Below are positions 11,866 through 22,845 of a stretch of 64,000 bases of DNA, in pieces. The DNA comes from Erythroxylum novogranatense (lineage: Eukaryota; Streptophyta; Magnoliopsida; Malpighiales; Erythroxylaceae). The DNA is taken from assembly GCA_029891385.1 (NCBI GenBank), contig CM057224.1, forward strand, positions 30,583,005 through 30,647,004, read 5' to 3'. Under the pieces are notes generated by a model, which was not told where the DNA came from, searched no databases, and saw only the letters and a list, made by a program, of their open reading frames with translations. The position numbers and the translations under genes are program-made. Position 1 is the stretch's first letter; each line of letters begins with the position of its first letter.

Positions 11866-14800
11866 TGTAACATCTCATCACCGATGGGAAGGATATAATA
11901 GTAAACTTGGATCAGGTTGTGTTTTTGTACATGTATTTCTGCATACTTGCATAAAATGGCCTCTATACAGATATGAAAAGTAATTTTTGCAAATGCGCAA
12001 GATTGTCCATGCACTCGTGACAATTCCCGGCTTTTGTGTCTTTGTGAAAAATGTGAAATTGTGTGTTTGAAAAATTGAATTGGAGTGATTCCCGTGTATT
12101 CTGCATAAAAATTGCAAAGTAGGTACCGATGAGATTTTCGATACTGAAAATGACAGTCCAATTGACACTCCAATTAAAGACATGATTTAGGAATTTTGTT
12201 TTAGCATGAGTCATTGAAATTGTGAGAGATTTATGAAAGTTAAAGCGAATGAATTGATTGAATTGGAAATTGATAGGCATGAAAGTGATTGATTCTGAAA
12301 GAATTGAACCTCAATTCAGTCCCTAAGAGTCTGAATTTCTGAATTGAAATAGTAAAGTTATAAGAATTTGTATAAGGGCAATTTGGGCATGATACTTAAG
12401 ATTTTAAGGCTTAAGGTTAAAGGAAGGGGCAAAATGGACTTTTCATAATTAGTAAGGGTATAAAAAGGGGAATTAGGGTTTGTAAATGGGAAAAAGGAGG
12501 AGGAACCGTGGAAGAAGAAGAGGAAGAGAAGAAGAAAATGGTTTTCGACGAAATCACGAAGAGTTTAAGGATTTTGAAAGCTAAATCAAGTAAGTTTAAG
12601 CCTCTTTCCTCTTGACTAGTTGATTGATTCTTGTTTGAGTGTTAAAGGTTATGGAATGGGTGATTTACATGTTTGGTTTTTAGGGTTATCGTGTATGGAT
12701 GAATTTTGATTGTTTTTTGAACGATATTGGTTAAAAATGGGTTGAAAATGGAGTATAAGTGATGTTTAAGTGTTTAGATGAATTATGTTTTGAAAATTGG
12801 GAGGAATTGGATTGAATTTGTTAAGAAATCAGGTTTCGGGAGGCTTACAGGACTCGCACGTCGCGACATGTTCATGCGCACACCGTGACGCACAAAGGTG
12901 TGCACGCCGCGGCACTAGCGAATGTGGACGTCGTGGCATAGGCAAGAATGCACGCCGCGACACACACTTGTGCCCTCGCCGCGGTGAGCTCAACCTTCGC
13001 CGCGACGAGCTACTGTTCCAGGACAAGTTATGTTTTGGTTTTTAAACCATAACTTTTTGTATCAATATTCAAATGAGATAATTTCGGATTTGTTATAAAC
13101 TAGAGACAAGGGTCTTTACGTTTATGAAAAAAGAAAGTGTTGATTCAATCTTTTAAAGTTCTCAATTTTGGATGGAAGTGTAGTGTAAAATGTGGTTTCG
13201 ACAAAAAGACAGTCCGTATCTATTTGGAGAATAATTTTTGGGATTTTTTCTGAAGCAAAGTGAACGATTTTAGTGTCTATTGAGTTCTGTTATTGAGGAA
13301 AGGTTGTGATGGGGATTTTAGGGATAGTGCCAGAATGTCACGAAAGTGCATAGTACATATCTTTACATTTCTACATGTGCATTATTGCTGAATGAGACGA
13401 TATGTTAAATAAATGTGTTTTGATTTGTGATAGAGGCACTTTTGAAACGTCAGTCCACCGACGTTTTCGGGACTTCCATGCGTTAGTGCGGAAGTCAGGT
13501 GAGTGACCTAGACGGTTCTTCAATTATTAAGTGTTATAATTCAGTGATTTTAATTCTCTGGAGAATAATGGTGGGACAGTGTTGATTGTGAACTCCGGAC
13601 AGAAGGTCCGGAGTATTGGAGTGATATGATATAGAAGTGTTATGGGTATGTGAAATTGTGATTGTGTTTTTAATGTGGAAAATTGTGAATAAATTGTCCA
13701 ATTATGATAATTTGGAAATGATTGTGATATAGGAATACGTGAATAAAGTGATTGAATTGTGGCATAAATGAATACGTGAATAAAGTGATTGAATTGTGGC
13801 ATAAATGAATACGTGCATGATGCAAAATCAGTTAATGACAGTTGTTATCAGAGCAGCCACTAATCAGAGCTTTTAACTCAACGTTATATTTGGGCCTCGA
13901 GCCCCACAGTGATTCAGAGCCTCTGGCTCAACGATTAATGAGCCCTTAATGGGACAGTTTCAGAGCCTCTAGCTCAACGATTAATGTGCCCTTATAGGGA
14001 CAGTTCAGGAGCTCGGTCACAACACTGAAAGTTATTGAAAAAAAAGTTACATACTGCATTTGATTTGATATGTTTGATTGAATGACAGGCTAAATGCCAT
14101 ATACTGATGTGATAACAATCATGGGGTACTTCTAACTGTAAAATGTATGACAAATTGTGATATGCCTATCGTTGTATGAAATATTAGGGCTGTTGACCAG
14201 AGTTGCCACTGATCAGAGCTTTTAGCTCAACGTGCGTAAATGAGCTTCGAGCTCATGAGTAATTCAGAGCCTCAGGCTCAATGTATAATGAGCCTTATAT
14301 CCAGCATTGGATAAGGGATAGATGTTAATGAGCCCTTCAATGGGACAATTTAGGCACTCGGTCACAGCAAAATAATAATAAATGGTAAGTGAGTTAAATA
14401 TGTATGTATCAAAAATGGGATGTATGAATGTGAATTTCTGTAAATGTGTAAATGGGCAATTTTGTGAAAGTGAATTATGAGATAAAGTTAGATGTAATTG
14501 AATTGTGAAATGAGATCAAATAGATAGCAATGTGAATATAGGTTATGAATTGATTTGGTTACATGTTTGAGCGGACCATCGATGATGGTCACTCACTGAG
14601 TTCGCAAAACTCACCCAAAATTGCAATTATTTTTTTCAGGACTCAGAAGAATACCCCGTTAGGCAACGGGTGTATAGTGATCGCTTGAGAGTGATAGAAG
14701 AGGATCGGATCGATTAAATGCCTGCATTAGTGTGAGGACTTTGGTGTTATATTATTGAGTATTTATAAGAGAACCCTCGTGGTCAATGTATTTACCGGTT

Positions 14801-14974
14801 TTGTTATGTAAATTGTTTTCCCCAGCATACATAAAATGTAAGTGTATGATCGTTTCAAAACGAAAATTTGTACTGTGATTTAACTTAGTGAGGTATCACG
14901 CCACCCTCGCAGGGCACGGACTCAGATATCACCATCGATTTCGGGTCCGGGTCTTACGGGAGTGGGGTGTTACA
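11866..14974 (+). repeat. Right (3') LTR of the LARD-like element
   Basis: Collinear with 5499-8624, ending GGGGTGTTACA followed by the TACAT target duplication. Its CG-rich block (12850-13016) is longer and partly rearranged compared with the left copy, and it has two instead of three CAGAGCCTC units (13915-13985). Confidence 0.9.
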
Positions 14975-15352
14975 TACATGGTCTCACTTGAATGATTGTT
15001 TGTTTTAAATTTTGTATTGAATTATTGTGTGAATGTAATTGTGTTGATTCCAGACATTAAATGTCCGAAGCATTTGATGCATGAATAAGATATTGGAAGT
15101 GTTGATTGTATGTGAATTTGATAAAATAAGTGATACTCAACATTTATGTTGAATGCTGATCCAAAGTCCGATGATAAATTTGAATGTGAATGTGATGCAT
15201 TTCATTATATGAATGCATGACAACATAAAGGTTGTTGTGACCAAAGTGGCCATTGAAAAAGAGCTTAAAGCTTAGAATGTGATAAGAGCCTCTGGCTCAG
15301 TTGCGAATGCACTCGATATCCACTAAGGGATATGGGACATTGTTGGGACCTG
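14975..15352 (+). repeat. Right piece of the split LTR (copy A), starting with the TACAT duplication
   Basis: It continues the LTR interrupted at 5498. It matches 19330-19690 of the satellite-bearing LTR in order: GGTCTCA, TTCCAGACATTAAATGTCCG against TTCCGGACAGGAGGTCCG, then GTATGTGAAT, CCGATGATA and the GTTGTGAC block. It breaks off at GGGATATGGGACAT. Confidence 0.65.
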
Positions 15353-16735
15353 ATCTCGGAACCAGATCTCAACCGGAAAAGCAAAAAACGGAAACAAAAA
15401 ATGAAAGAATCCGAAGCAGAATCATAAAGCGAAAGAATCAAATACGAATCTAATCGAAAATTCGAATCGGAAACAAAAGCGAAACAAATCGGACAACGAA
15501 AACAAATAGCAGAATCGAATGCGAATAATCAAAACATTCAATCATATCAGAAAGCGAATCGATTAAAAGCAAATGGACAGTTCAGTCGAACTGAATCAAA
15601 CTCTGACATCTGAAATCGTATACTTTGTAAACTATTGCATTGGAAACCTTAGACTATTCCAATTGGAGTCAGCATAATTTTTTTTTCATTTCATTCAAAC
15701 TTATACAAATCAATACAATTTCCCCTTTGGAAATTTAACCTCAACCAAAACTCAAATCATATAAATCTTCTTAATCATGTAATTTCTCAATCTCATCTTT
15801 AACAAAACTTATTCTTATTCTTATTCTTTCTTTGCCAAAAAAAATTTCGACAGTATAACGACTGTACTTCATTAACCCAAAAATATGCAAAAGGTTTAAA
15901 GACACTTCTATATACCAACCCAATCACACAATCATCAAATTCATCGGACCTCCCGTCCGGAATCTCAGCATACACAAACACAAATCTATACCTAGCACTC
16001 CAATATTACCATTTCATCAGTCAATCCAATTCACATTCTTTCACATTTCAATATACAAATTGATATACTATATCCATATAAAATTTCATAACTCAATACC
16101 ATCATGAATTAAACGTTTACAAAACCTTTATGGTGTTTCAAGCCATATACAATACCAATAACCATATTCCAAAGTACATAATACACAACAATTCTAAATT
16201 TCTCAGCAGCCATCTAACTTAACAATAATACAATATGAACACATACTATCAGAAACCTTCATTTTCTTTCACCCGATCTTCTTCTCATCACCTGTGGATG
16301 GGAATGAAGGGGGTGAGTTTATTGCTCGTGGATAACATGTTTATAAATTGAAACATAAGCAAAATCATTTTCTAAACCTTTGCCATTTTATCAAAATCTC
16401 ACGATAGGAAAAATTCATCGGAAGCTTATTTTTTTTTAACTTTTCAAATCATTCATAAAAAATTTCAAATAATTTCACCGCAGAAAATTTGCAAATAATC
16501 ATTTCTCAAAAAACTTCAAATTCTTCAAAAATCATGAACAAAATTTAACACATGACTGCAATCACAAGCAAAATCAAAAACACATAACACATCAAAACGG
16601 TTTGGGTCAGTCCAAAACAGAACGTACTGCACATTCCCGCATAGCGGTCCTATGCAGTTGTGAACAAAACGTACTACACTTTTCCGCATAGCGGTCCAGT
16701 GTAGCCGTGACTTATGGGAGTCCGAAATCAGAGCT
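15353..16735. repeat. Unresolved repeat debris, partly inverted LTR sequence
   Basis: The start TGTTGGGACCTGATCTCGG looks like an LTR-type end, but no partner end or target duplication was found. The piece ATCGGACCTCCCGTCCGGAA near 15943 is the reverse complement of the TTCCGGACAGGAGGTCCGAT region at 19413, so part is an inverted fragment of the same LTR group. At 16613-16711 two units of about 49 bp repeat (GAACGTACTGCACATTCCCG / AAACGTACTACACTTTTCCG, each followed by CATAGCGGTCC). No gene is visible. Confidence 0.45.
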
Positions 16736-19700
16736 CCAGTACACTTCGTCTGTGTTTTGTATCATCTGAGTTTTGTATATCTTCTGTGTTACTGTGCACA
16801 AACTTCTTCTGTGTTACTGTGCACAAATATCTTCTTTGTTTTGATGATACACTTCTTCTGTGTTTTGTATCGTCTGAGTTTTGTATATCTTCTGTGTTAT
16901 TGTGCACAAACTTTTTTTATGTTACTGTGCACAAAAATCTTCTGTGTTTTGACGATACACTTCGTCTATGTCTTGTATCGTCTGAGTTTTGCATATCTTC
17001 TGTGTTACTGTGCACAAACTTCTTCTGTATTACTATGCATAAATATCTTCTGTGTTTTGACGATAAACTTCATCTGTGTTTTGTATCGTCTGAGTTTTGT
17101 ATATCTTTTGTGTTACTATGCTTAAATTTCTTTTGTGTTACTGTGCACAAATATCTTCTGTGTTTTGACGATAAACTTTTTCTGTGTTTTGTATCGTCTG
17201 AGTTTTTTATATCTTCTGTGTTACTGTGCACAAACTTCTTTTGTGTTACTGTGCACAAATATCTTCTATGTTTTGACGATATACTTCGTCTGTGTCTTGT
17301 ATCGTCTGAGTTTTGTATATCTTCTCTGTTACTGTGCACAAACTTCTTCTGTGTTACTATGCACAAATATCTTTTGTGTTTTGACCATAAACTTCGTCTG
17401 TGTTTTGTATCGTTTGAGTTTTGTATATCTTCTGTGTTACTATGCACAAACTTCTTTTGTATTACTGTGCACAAATATCTTCTGTGTTATGATGATAAAC
17501 TTCTTCTGTGTTTTGTATCGTCTAAGTTTTGTATATCTTCTGTGTTATTGTGCACAAACTTCTTCTGTGTTACTGTGCACAAATATCTTCTGTGTTTTGA
17601 CGATATACTTCTTCTGTGTTTTGTATCATCTGAGTTGTGTATATCTTCTGTGTTACTGTGCACAAACTTCTTCTTTATTACTATGCACAAATATCTTCTG
17701 TGTTTTGACGATACACTTCTTCTGTGTTTTATATTGTTTGAGTTTTGTATATCTTCTGTGTTACTGTGCACAAATATCTTCTGTGGTTTGACGATATACT
17801 TCTTCTGTGTTTTGTATTGTCTGAGTTTTGTATATCTTCTGTGTTACTGTGCACAAACTTCTTCTGTGTTACTGTGCACAAATATTTTCTATGTTTTGAC
17901 GATATACTTCTTCTGTCTTTTGTATCGTCTGTGTTTTGATATCTTTTGTGTTTTGGACAATACGCTTCTTCTATCTTTTGATATCATTTGTATTTCACTA
18001 TCTTCTGTGTTTTGACGAAACACATCGTCTATCTTTTGATATCGTCTGTGTTTTGACGAAACACATCATCTATCTTTTGATATCTTCTATGTTTTGTTCC
18101 TTTTGTTTTTCCGCAAGGCCTATCTTCTATTCCATTTTCGATCCTTCCGTAAAAAAAATGTTATTGTGTCTTCATGAAAGTTGAAGATCAAGGAGTCCAA
18201 TTAGGATTAAGGCTTTAAAATGTTAATCCTTGAATGGAAGTTAGGCATAGTACATTGTTTTGAATGTGAACAACCCGATAATGCTAGAGGCATATTTTCC
18301 AATGTATTGAACCAAAGAGAGTGAATTCTAGTATCAGTGGAAAGAGGAGTTATAGAGGAACACTGTTCTAGTAAAGAGTTTGACCAAATTGTCTCAGTTC
18401 TACCTTCTGATTTTAATGCGAACCATAGACCCGAAAGGGTGTTATGGGAAAAATTTGAAAGTGAGTAAGGGATTATGGCTTGTGATTACGGTGGTTTTAT
18501 TAAGTCATAAACTTAAGTGTAAAATATACTTAAGAGAGTTCCAATAAAGGGAAGTGGATAAGTAGATAAGTGGATAAGAATTGGACAGGTCTCCTACCTA
18601 AAGTTAAGATATTTATTGCCTTAAAAAGACAAGTTGAGGTCCTTGTCTTTATCTTTTCTCAAAACTTTTTTCTTTAAAGCTCCTCCAACCTAGAGCTTTT
18701 CTGCAAATACTCACCAAAGTTAAACCTTGCTTTTCTCTGTTTGTCCTCAGTTCCACTTGGATATTTCTTCTTCTATTCCAAGAAAGACCGAACCTCTCTG
18801 TCAACTTTTCAGATGGGGTATGTGAGTTACATGCGAGTTAGGGCTTTATCATGGTTGAGGATTTTGGAGCTTCAAACAAGTAAGCTTGTTATGCTTATGT
18901 AGTTTTTGCATAAACTGAAGCATGCATCGTTAGTTCACTGCTAAATGATTTAGAACTGTGATATTTGCTGGAAAAAGGTGTGAGGAGATCTAGTGTGCCA
19001 TACATGGTGAGTTCTTTGGATTGATGACTAAAATGCTAAGGGATTGAGATTGTGATTTAAGGAATTGATGAGTGATCAAGTTATGAAATGGGCATGTGCA
19101 TATGATATGAAGCTTGTTAAAGTATCCGGGTTTGTCATTGAACATGCATTATACATAGTCTATTTATACATTGTGCATAAAAAATGTTTATACGTGTGCA
19201 ATTATTGATGCGAGTGCAATATGTGTCTTGCATAAATAGGTTGTGCAGGTTAAGTGTCCGCATTCAGGCGTTCCCAGAATTTGGAAGCAAATGTTAATCT
19301 GGAGAGTACTGTGCGTAGACCTAGATGGTCTCATTCTACTGTTTGCTTTGTTTGACCGTTTTGATCTTGATTGATTCTGAATGATTATGTGAAAGTGTTT
19401 GATTGTGTTGGTTTCCGGACAGGAGGTCCGATGAATGTGTTGCATGAAAGAAATATTGAAGTGCTCGTTGTATGTGAATGAGATGAAATAAGTAAGCATA
19501 ATGTGATTTCTAAATGTCGGACCACGGTTCGATGATAAGTGTGTTTTTGAATGTGCATTTGCATATGAATGAAAGATTGATTCTTAACTTAATGTTGAAT
19601 GTCGGACTACGGTCCGATGATATGTGCAAATGTGATTGATGCATTTCATAAAATGCATGTTCAGATAAAGGAGTTGTGACTTGAGTTGCCAGTAAGAAGC

Positions 19701-20489
19701 GCTTCCACGTAGAGCCTTGCTTCGTGATTTCCGATTGTGCATGTAGAACTATGCTCCGTGATATGTGCTCTGTGCATAGAGCTATGCTCTATAATTCTGT
19801 TTTGAATGAGCTCTGTGGGCCAGTATTTGTATAAGTGTGTGATAGGCACTCAGTCACAACAATAAGAACGAATGTGAGTCCCATACAAATGGCATATACA
19901 TAATATGATTGTTTGAGTGAATTGAATATGAACGTGAATGTGAAATTCTGTATGATATGTGATTTATATATTATGTGACTGGGTGAGCCATCGATGATGG
20001 TCACTCATTGAGTTCGTAAAATTCACCCAAAATTTAAAATTATTTTTTAGGATCTGAAGAATACCCCGTTAAACCAACGGGAGTATACTTATAGCTTACA
20101 AGTGAAGGTTAGGAGTCGGGATCAGTTAGCGTCTGCATTTGTGTTTTGTTCCAATTTTGTATAAGATTGTATGATTTGGAACTTTTGTGAAAAGATTCAT
20201 GTTGTAATGTAAAGCACTTTATGACTAAAGTGTTTGTGATTGTGAAAGGGCCCTAATGGCCATCAAAAAGTGTATTGAGTTAATTGAAAATATTTATGAA
20301 ATAAAGTGAGCCCTATGTGTTGATTTACTTCTGTGTATTATGTGTGTTTGTGGTTTCAAATGAATGAAAGAAAAAAAAATATACCAATTTTGTATGAGTG
20401 AGTGTTCTAGCACGCCACCTGCGCGAGGCACCGACTCAGACATCACCCATCGATGTCAGGTTCGAGTCTTGTGGGAGTGAGGTGCTACA
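16736..20489 (+). mobile_element. 5'-truncated long LTR (copy B) with satellite-like array
   Basis: It ends GGGAGTGAGGTGCTACA at 20489, as the other LTRs of this group do. Before that stand the group's landmarks: GGGTGAGCCATCGATGATGG, CACTCATTGAGTTCGTAAAA and CACGCCACCTGCGCGAGG. The first 1.2 kb is a 108-bp tandem array. The 5' part is lost against the debris at 15353-16735. No primer site follows 20489, so this is a solo or 3' LTR. Positions 18190-18790 match the start of copy C at 63640-64000. Confidence 0.65.
16744..17930. repeat. Tandem array, 108-bp period, about 11 units
   Basis: Units start at 16744, 16852 and 16960 and continue with the same spacing. Each is made of sub-repeats such as CTTCTGTGTTTTGTATCGTC, GAGTTTTGTATATC and TTACTGTGCACAAA. 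The period is a multiple of three, so frames without a stop in one unit stay open along the array. That yields a 433-codon open frame (16714-18015) plus others of 218 codons in a second plus frame and 134 codons on the minus strand. I see a repeat, not a gene. Confidence 0.85.
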
Positions 20490-20499
20490 TAATAGCACA

Positions 20500-21655
20500 T
20501 AGACGGATCTACATCTCAGATAAAATCGCCATTAAAATGGCTGACGTACACCTCATATCCATCGTGGCAGATAATTAGAGGACCAATAATGCCTTCTTCA
20601 TGAGAAAATGTTAGAGTAATCATCATTATTGGCCCAGATGAGGCTCTGGATGATTTTCGATTCTCTTCTCCAAGTTTGCTGAAAACATATTTTACTGTTC
20701 CTTCCTTCAAACTTCACAAGATTGGAGGAGAGGTAGTGTGAATGGAGCATTAATGAGGAGTATGAAATTATTTCTCATAATTTGTTATCCACTTTATAGG
20801 CATTAACTCTGCCATTTGTTGTGATGATAATTGTTGTGTAATCTAGATGATTATGGTCTCATTCTGAGACCTGTCTATCACCATATAAAGGGCATCTCAT
20901 GTAAATGATTTAATGATTGAGTGTGGCCATAATAACAGTAAGATCTTATTTAGCTCAAACAATTTGAATATAGACTTTCAGTTATGTGGGTAGAGTCAAA
21001 TCATCAAGTTTGATATTGAAATCTGGAGCAATAGACATTATGAAACATCCATTTTTGAGAGTCATCAAAAGGGTGTCGATTAAGGTATTTCAGTAAGATG
21101 CATATTTTACATCTAGGAGAGAAATCCTAATTGTTGCTCGAATTCCTCTTCTTTTGTGTAATGTTAAGACCATGCAAATAATGCCTATATAAGGATTTGT
21201 GTAACCCTAACTTAGCCATATCAAGATGAGTTCAGAGGGAACTCTAAAGTTACATATTGTTTTGCAAAAGTGGATTTTAGGCCACATTGGCCAAATTTGG
21301 ATCCTTGGATCAATTCATTAGGTTGAGGTCTATATATGGAGATTAAGGAGCGAATACTCCTTATAAAAGATATGGATATACGATGTAAACTATATAGGCT
21401 TAATAAAGATAGTTGGGTATCATGGATCTTAATGTCTTTGGGTAAGTGGGTAATTTCTAAATGGTTTTCTATTTTATTGGAGAAAGTTTTTTTAAGATTA
21501 AAAGGAAATTGTCCTAAAGAAATAGCTGAAAAGAAATGAACTAGGTTTAATGAGGTCGAAACTTCACTCATATTTATATGGGTCTCTCCCTACTCACTTT
21601 TATCAATAAAAACTTTACCACTATCACTAAAGAAGCTTATGGCAATAGACATCCA
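20500..21655 (-). pseudogene. Endogenous pararetrovirus fragment, movement-protein region (left arm)
   Basis: Read on the minus strand, this is a diverged inverted copy of 22833-23850. It runs from a degraded leader (CCATAAGCTTCTTTAGTGA at the outer end) through the movement-protein region to a downstream segment (65 codons at 20516-20710). The 116-codon frame at 21221-21571 corresponds to the plus-strand frame 22922-23137 of the other arm. The movement-protein frame itself is broken by stops and frameshifts. Identity rests on homology to the better-preserved right arm. It starts about ten bases after the LTR end at 20489. It is an old, non-functional insertion. Confidence 0.6.
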
Positions 21656-21989
21656 TCATAATAAGTATATTAGAACCAGGAAGTTTACTTCCTACTAGTT
21701 TTCTTCAAACAATATTGTTTGGGAAGAACTTTATCCTATTCCTTAAGATCTATCTTGAAGGATTTGCCACTAGGTGTAGTAAAGTATTCCTTATAAGGTT
21801 GCCATTCTTTTGTGGGACGAATATGTGGTTTTATTACACTTCAACAAGAGCCTATATCTTTGTAACTAATAGCTTAGATTAGTCTGTGATACTTTTCGAG
21901 AAGCAAATGGAGTTTGACTTATGGTCATGTTACTATTGGCTTCCTAGGCTCTAACTTGAAACAACACTGCTTCATCATGTACATTGGTT

Positions 21990-22680
21990 TATCATCTTCT
22001 TTATTAAGAGAAGAGACTTCATCACCAGTAGATTCGCAATTAAAAAGTGCAAACATGGTCTCTTTATCTTCACTGGACTGTTATTCAAAATGGGATTTAA
22101 TGTCCTCGTCATCTCTTATAGGCATCATAGCCTCAATGGGTTGTAAGATTTTCATATCCTTTTTAGTCTATTTAGGGCACCTTTTTTCATGATTACTTGG
22201 TTATTAAACTTTCTAGTTTTAGAAGCTTATTGTTTGGAAAATCTTTTCTTCTTTTTCCTCTTTATGTTGAAATGTGGAACTCATGACAACTTTCTTTTGA
22301 AGTGTTTCTCCTTTATATTATATATGTGCATTTCTCTATATCCTTGCATTTGATCTTTAAGTACTACTTTTTGCACTCTTGATTGAGTTAAGGTCCATCT
22401 TTTAGCATAGCTTTGAAGAAATTATATCCTTCACATAATATGTCCAACATTAGCAAAGCTAATTGGTAGATTTCTCCAAGAGAGATTTCAAACATATCTT
22501 TGTGAAGATAATTGCTTGCTCTTTGTAATTCCAATTGCAACTCATCAAGAACAGAGGTAATGAATGTGTACCAAAGATTGACATCATTGAAACTATTGAG
22601 CATATAATATTTTTCAAACATTCTTTGAAAATACTTCTCTAAATCTTTCTTGTTTATAGAGCAACACTTCATTTCAAAGT
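21990..22680 (-). pseudogene. Pararetroviral coat-protein-like remnant
   Basis: The minus strand has an open frame of 94 codons (22388-22672) with alpha-helical, acidic/aromatic character and the local motif SLGEIYQ. It is followed by a lysine/arginine-rich stretch and, after breaks, a trace of a CCHC-like knuckle end (CPK, near 22180) and an acidic tail. That order is typical of caulimovirid coat proteins. Several stops and frameshifts interrupt it. It lies between two inverted movement-protein arms, not at its place in a normal viral map, so the locus is rearranged. The assignment is by pattern only; an unrelated gag-like protein is possible. Confidence 0.45.
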
Positions 22681-22832
22681 ACTCATATCTACTTTATCGA
22701 TCAATAAGAGAAAATCTCTAACAAATTCTTTTTGGATTATTCCAAACAAGGAACTAGTTGCTTACAATTTTAAAACTTACATGTGTTTACATTCACTAAA
22801 GTTTTGAAACCATTCTCTTAAAGTTTCCTTTA

Positions 22833-22845
22833 GGTATCAGAGCCA
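22833..22845 (+). other. Pararetroviral primer-binding site, tRNA-Met type
   Basis: GGTATCAGAGCCA on the plus strand precedes the movement-protein arm. Caulimovirids prime on initiator tRNA-Met, and this site marks the usual start of their map. The left arm keeps only the adjacent CCATAAGC. Confidence 0.65.

Larger units (their letters stand above)
5499..14974 (+). mobile_element. Complete non-coding LTR retrotransposon, LARD-like
   Basis: All structural parts are present: left LTR 5499-8624 (3126 bp), primer site at 8630, internal domain 8625-11865 (3241 bp), polypurine tract before 11866, right LTR 11866-14974 (3109 bp), and a 5-bp target duplication TACAT on both sides. The LTRs are collinear and differ by scattered substitutions and a few repeat-unit indels. 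No gag, protease, reverse transcriptase, RNase H or integrase motif could be read in any frame. The only family clue is the end of the internal domain, TTTCGAGGACGAAATTT plus a purine tract, as in many plant Ty3/gypsy elements. Size and layout match large retrotransposon derivatives, which need proteins from an autonomous partner. Confidence 0.9.

Noticed and set aside
16714..18015. 433-codon open frame as a repeat-containing membrane protein gene
   Set aside because: It is produced by a 108-bp tandem array inside an LTR; other frames and the opposite strand are open too, and there is no start context or domain outside the repeats.
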